Shown here one piece after another: positions 17,337 to 20,091 of a stretch of 20,091 bases of DNA. The notes beneath the pieces are model-generated. The model saw nothing but the letters and a program-made list of their open reading frames with translations, was not told the DNA's origin and made no database searches. A program made the translations under genes and the position numbers. Numbering within the stretch: the stretch's first letter is position 1; each line of letters starts with the position of its first letter. Origin of the DNA: CAZOEL01 sp964578835 (lineage in GTDB: Bacteria > Desulfobacterota > Syntrophobacteria > Syntrophobacterales > Syntrophobacteraceae); the NCBI GenBank assembly GCA_964578835.1, contig CAZOEL010000106.1, positions 1 through 20,091 of the forward strand, in the 5' to 3' direction.

Positions 17337-17394
17337 GCTGCAAGATCACAGACCGGGGGGAGATGGAATAAGGAAATAAAGGGAGGGGTCTTTT

Positions 17395-17880
17395 ATGTGC
17401 AAGAGGGTGTTGGCGATTTTTGCGGCGCTGCTTTTAATTCCGCTATCGTTCGGCCGTTCCGATGCTTCAGTTGAAGGCGAATGGGAAGCGGATGTGGCGG
17501 TGAAGGTGAATCTAAGCGCTAAGAAGCTCGGTTCGGATTCTTTTTCAGATCGTTTTACGGATTATCTCACCTTCGATTCCAATGGATTTTACTCGGACTA
17601 CCTGGGGGTTGGCGGAGCCTGGAGCCAAGATGGCTCCAAGTTTGACGTCAGCCTTAATCCGGAGGATATAGTCGCCTTTTTTGAAAACCTACTATGGTAT
17701 GAGTACGGTCTGAGGGCGAACTTTGCGATTTCGAAGAGCTCTTTCAAAGGAAAAGAGAGCAAAGCCGGCGATAAAATCACCGGAAATGGATCCATTATTC
17801 TCAATGGCATCGTCCACGCCGACTGTGGGGATGTTCCTGGAAAGATCAAAATGACCATAAAGGTGAAAGGCGCCAGGTAA
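17395..17880 (+). CDS. Small exported protein of unknown function
   Basis: This is a 161-residue protein with a Sec signal peptide (MCKRVLAIFAALLLIPLSFG..., probable cleavage after SDA near residue 24). GGGAGGGG 6 nt before the ATG is a strong ribosome binding site. The mature part alternates charged or polar and hydrophobic residues: VEGEWEADVAVKVNL, then YLTFDSNGFYSDYLGVGGAWSQDGSKF, a central PEDIVAFFENLLW helix, then strands ending in PGKIKMTIKVKG. This suggests a lipocalin-like small beta-barrel. The 'G-x-W-S-x-D-G-S-K-F' hairpin recalls bacterial lipocalin-like domains that bind hydrophobic ligands, but I cannot assign a family. It has a single cysteine in the mature part. It stands alone, with a candidate promoter upstream. 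Confidence 0.75.
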   Translation: MCKRVLAIFAALLLIPLSFGRSDASVEGEWEADVAVKVNLSAKKLGSDSFSDRFTDYLTFDSNGFYSDYLGVGGAWSQDGSKFDVSLNPEDIVAFFENLLWYEYGLRANFAISKSSFKGKESKAGDKITGNGSIILNGIVHADCGDVPGKIKMTIKVKGAR

Positions 17881-17969
17881 AGCTCTGAAATTGGCGCGAA
17901 GCTCAAATCTCCTTCCCGGCCTGCGCTTCTGAGCCTGGCATATCCCAGTGTGCTCTATGCCCCCACTCG

Positions 17970-18140
17970 ATGCGTAAACTCATGTTTGACCGGCAAACAG
18001 TTTACGACTTAGCAGCAGCCGTTGCGTTGATCGTCGCATTTACGCCGGCGTTACGTACAGAAGTTCATGCGGGCGCGCAAACAGTTCATGAAGAAGACTT
18101 CCCGTTTGATGGAGAAACCCCGTTTGGAGATAGATCATGA
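17970..18140 (+). CDS. Putative 56-residue exported or membrane peptide coupled to the response regulator
   Basis: This short ORF starts MRKLMFDRQTVYDLAAAVAL. It continues with a hydrophobic stretch IVAFTPAL and a possible signal-peptidase site at VHA-GA, then an acidic tail ending FPFDGETPFGDRS. Its TGA overlaps the ATG of the following response regulator (ATGA), the usual arrangement for translational coupling. There is no good Shine-Dalgarno before either ATG (17970 or 17982), and the hydrophobic segment contains an early Asp, so it may be spurious. If real, it would be a tiny periplasmic peptide or membrane tether made with the regulator. Confidence 0.35.
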   Translation: MRKLMFDRQTVYDLAAAVALIVAFTPALRTEVHAGAQTVHEEDFPFDGETPFGDRS

Positions 18141-19135
18141 GTCCAGCCCGCATTCTCATTGTCGAAGATGAAGCGGTCGTATCGAAAGATATTTGCCAAC
18201 GCCTTCAGTCGATGGGGTACGAGCCATCAGGTTGGGCCGTTACAGGCGATCAGGCTCTTGTGATGGCAAAAGAGCAACGCCCCGATCTTATCCTCATGGA
18301 CATTCGGCTCATAGGGAAGATGGATGGCATCGAAGCCGCCTTGGAGATCCGCAGAGAATTTCGCATTCCAGTGGTTTTTCTCACAGCCCATTCTGAAGAT
18401 GAAACCCTGGAGCGGGCGAAACTTGCCGAACCTTACGGGTATATTCTCAAGCCGTTCGACGACCGGGACCTCAAGTCCGTCATCGAGATGGCCCTTCACA
18501 AGCGCCTGGCGGAAGAGGAAATCAGGAGGTTGAACCGGCTGTACGCTCTCTTGAGCCATGTGAGCCAGACCATCGTGCGCGTTGAGTCCCGCGAGGAATT
18601 GTTCGAGGCAGTCTGCCGCCTGGTGGTGGAGAAGGGAAAGATCGATCTGGTCCGAATCGGCCGACTAGATGCTGATTGTTCCCAGATCAAGATTCTCGCT
18701 CAATGTGAAATCCAAGGCGATACAATCGACGGAGCGGGGGTATGCGTATGCGATCCGATAGAGATTGTCCCTGATTTGATGGCCGCCATTCAGCAAGGCA
18801 GCCATTTCATCTATGATGAATGCTCTGGTCAAGGCTACTTACATCCCGCAACTCACTCCCCTGCAAGCCCGGTTTTCAAATCATGCGGCTGGTTTCCGTT
18901 TCGCTTTCAGGGTCAGATTTGGGGCATTATGAACATTGGCGTAGCAGAAGCCGGATTTTTCAAGGAGCATGAGATTGAGCTTTTGAAAGAGGTGGTCGAG
19001 GCTGTCTCATTTGCGCTCGACAAGTTTGAGGCGGAGGCGCAACGGGCAAGATCCGAGGATGTATTGCGCGAAAGCGAGGAGAGGCTGCGTCTTTTCATTG
19101 AGCATGCGCCCGCCGCGCTGGCCCATGCTCGATAG
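18137..19135 (+). CDS. Response regulator with REC and GAF domains (N-terminal part of a frame-broken REC-GAF-PAS-LuxR protein)
   Basis: This part has 332 residues. The REC domain (1-~122) has the acidic pair Glu10/Asp11, phospho-acceptor Asp55 in LILMDIRL, Thr83 and Lys105, so it should be phosphorylatable. A GAF-like domain spans ~135-295. The frame then enters a PAS domain (ERLRLFIEHAPAALA) and stops at TAG 19133-19135. Removing one C from the CCC at 19122-19124 restores a continuous PAS reading (…ALAMLDRDMRFLSASHRWLSDY), so the original protein was longer. GGAGAT lies shortly before the ATG, which overlaps the stop of a small upstream ORF. Partner kinases are unknown. The two large kinases on the opposite strand are candidates only by proximity. 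As written, the product would be a receiver-GAF protein without DNA-binding output. Confidence 0.8.
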   Translation: MSPARILIVEDEAVVSKDICQRLQSMGYEPSGWAVTGDQALVMAKEQRPDLILMDIRLIGKMDGIEAALEIRREFRIPVVFLTAHSEDETLERAKLAEPYGYILKPFDDRDLKSVIEMALHKRLAEEEIRRLNRLYALLSHVSQTIVRVESREELFEAVCRLVVEKGKIDLVRIGRLDADCSQIKILAQCEIQGDTIDGAGVCVCDPIEIVPDLMAAIQQGSHFIYDECSGQGYLHPATHSPASPVFKSCGWFPFRFQGQIWGIMNIGVAEAGFFKEHEIELLKEVVEAVSFALDKFEAEAQRARSEDVLRESEERLRLFIEHAPAALAHAR

Positions 19136-19903
19136 GGATATGCGCTTCTTGAGCGCCAGCCACAGGTGGCTTAGCGATTACAATCTTACAGGCCGAGATC
19201 TCACAGGGCTCTCATATTACGATGTCTTTCCGGAGACATCCGAGTACTGGAAGGAGGTCCACCGGCGAGGCCTGGCGGGCGAGGCCACGCTGGCCAAAGG
19301 AGAGCGGTTCGAGTTGCCCGACGGGGTTGTGCAGTGGCTGGACTGGGAGGTCAGACCATGGCGCGACTGCTCAGGCGAAATAGGGGGCATTGTAATCTTC
19401 AATGAAAATATCACCGAGCGTAGAAAGGCCGAAGACTCGCTCCGAAAGACTCATTCCGAGTTGGAAGCGAAGACGATGCGCTTGCAGGAGGTCAACACCG
19501 CCCTTCGCGTGCTTCTCGACCATAGAGAACAGGATGGGAGGGAGCTTGAAGAATCGATCCTGAACAACGTCAGAAGCTTGATCATGCCTTATGTGGAAAA
19601 GCTCAAGAAAGGCCGCCTTTCTGATGAAAGCCTGACCTATCTCAGCATCGTCGAATCTCACATAGAGGAAATTACTTCACGGTTCACCCGAAATCTCTCT
19701 TTGCAGCATAGGAGCCTTACCCCTACCGAAATACGGATAGCGGCCCTGGTGAAAGACGGAAAAAAACCAAGGAAATCTCTGATATTCTCTGCATCTCGGA
19801 AAAAGCTGTTTCGTTCCATAGAGAGAACATCAGGCGCAAGCTCGGCCTCAACAAGAGCAAAGCCAATCTCCAGACCTTCCTCGCATCCATCAAGAAACCC
19901 TAG
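19125..19903 (+). pseudogene. PAS-coiled coil-LuxR HTH C-terminal part of the frame-broken regulator
   Basis: From ATG 19125 the frame reads a PAS domain (MLDRDMRFLSASHRWLSDY … WLDWEVRPWRD … IVIFNENITERRKAE), a coiled-coil linker, and the start of a LuxR-type HTH (LTPTEIRIAALVKDGKK). At the A7 run 19760-19766 the HTH continues one base back, as TKEISDILCISEKAVSFHRENIRRKLGL, and ends at TAG 19901-19903. That is the canonical scanning and recognition helix pair of the GerE/LuxR fold. The unshifted frame stays open past the end of the window and reads nonsense. Either the A run lost one base, or -1 slippage on A_AAA_AAA makes the full protein. Together with the upstream part, the ancestral protein would have about 588 residues: REC-GAF-PAS-HTH. 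PAS-LuxR proteins of this kind are transcription factors. Confidence 0.7.
19760..19766 (+). promoter_or_regulatory. In-phase A_AAA_AAA heptamer, potential -1 frameshift site
   Basis: The codons GGA AAA AAA place the heptamer in the classical X_XXY_YYZ phase. A -1 shift here reads GGA AAA AAA ACC AAG and joins the PAS/coil frame to the complete LuxR HTH. A weak stem (19780-19790 with 19822-19832, one mismatch) lies downstream. No clear upstream Shine-Dalgarno stimulator is seen. Confidence 0.35.
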
Positions 19904-20041
19904 CAGCCTGTCGGAGAAATCGACTCACCTCCTCTTTTTCCGTTATTCCAGCATGTTGGCGGGAATCCAGCCCGGAGTTCTCTGGATTCCCGCCAACATG
20001 CGGGAACGACGCCCTATTGCTATTCTCCGACAGGCTGCTAG
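19900..20041. mobile_element. MITE-like palindromic element with 19-bp terminal repeats
   Basis: Perfect 19-bp terminal inverted repeats lie at 19900-19918 and 20023-20041 (CTAGCAGCCTGTCGGAGAA and its complement). Inside is a second perfect 20-bp inverted pair at 19951-19970 and 19982-20001 with an 11-nt loop. The 142-bp unit encodes nothing and has the same nested design as the element at 9732-9858, though with unrelated ends. Its left end supplies the TAG stop of the LuxR-type regulator, so the insertion either trimmed the gene's last codons or landed exactly at its end. Confidence 0.75.
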
Positions 20042-20091
20042 TGCTACTGTGTCACAAATCAGCATGATGCTGTTGGAATGCGATTCTATTG

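Overview
The window looks like chromosomal DNA from a Gram-negative, signalling-rich bacterium. My best guess is a Desulfobacterota (deltaproteobacterial) lineage. This rests on very long multi-PAS histidine kinases, a REC-GAF-PAS-LuxR type regulator, many exported proteins with Sec signal peptides, and palindromic repeats of the 'ATTCCGGC...GCCGGAAT' kind. The taxonomic call is inference, because no rRNA, tRNA or housekeeping gene is present.

Layout. (1) 1-820 has no convincing intact gene. It holds short inverted repeats and a possible tiny remnant of a kinase membrane domain. (2) 8651-821, minus strand, is a tight signalling operon. A dCache-HAMP-4xPAS-GAF kinase is followed 5 nt later by an 8-TM-4xPAS-GAF kinase, and that is followed, with an ATGA overlap, by a 56-codon stump of a CheY/Rcp1-like response regulator. 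The stump's stop codon lies inside an inverted copy of its own coding sequence. (3) 8685-10090 is a 1.4-kb gene-poor stretch with a 127-bp MITE-like palindromic element. (4) 10091-14959, plus strand, carries two exported proteins: a histidine-acid-phosphatase homologue with altered catalytic motifs, then a 1106-residue protein with a possible beta-propeller, a Ser/Thr-rich beta region and a duplicated C-terminal beta domain. (5) 16613-14946, minus strand, encodes an exported metal-dependent amidohydrolase and then a short BNR/Asp-box (sialidase-like) fragment that meets the large protein gene tail to tail. (6) 16716-17394 is a non-coding region with possible mobile-element debris. (7) 17395-17880, plus strand, encodes a small exported protein of unknown function. 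(8) 17970-20091, plus strand, has a 56-codon exported-peptide ORF coupled by ATGA to a response regulator. That regulator is broken by two single-base frame changes but can be traced as REC-GAF-PAS-coiled coil-LuxR HTH up to 19903. Its stop codon lies in the end of a second MITE-like element (19900-20041).

Functional picture (inference). The minus-strand kinases should integrate a periplasmic ligand and a membrane signal, and they share the H-box type of Cph1-like kinases that normally pair with small CheY-like receivers. The receiver encoded next to them is truncated, so output must go to a regulator elsewhere. The frame-broken REC-LuxR protein in the same window is one candidate but is not shown to be the partner. 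The most novel-looking material is the secreted pair at 10091-14959. No defence system, CRISPR array, prophage or complete transposase gene is visible.
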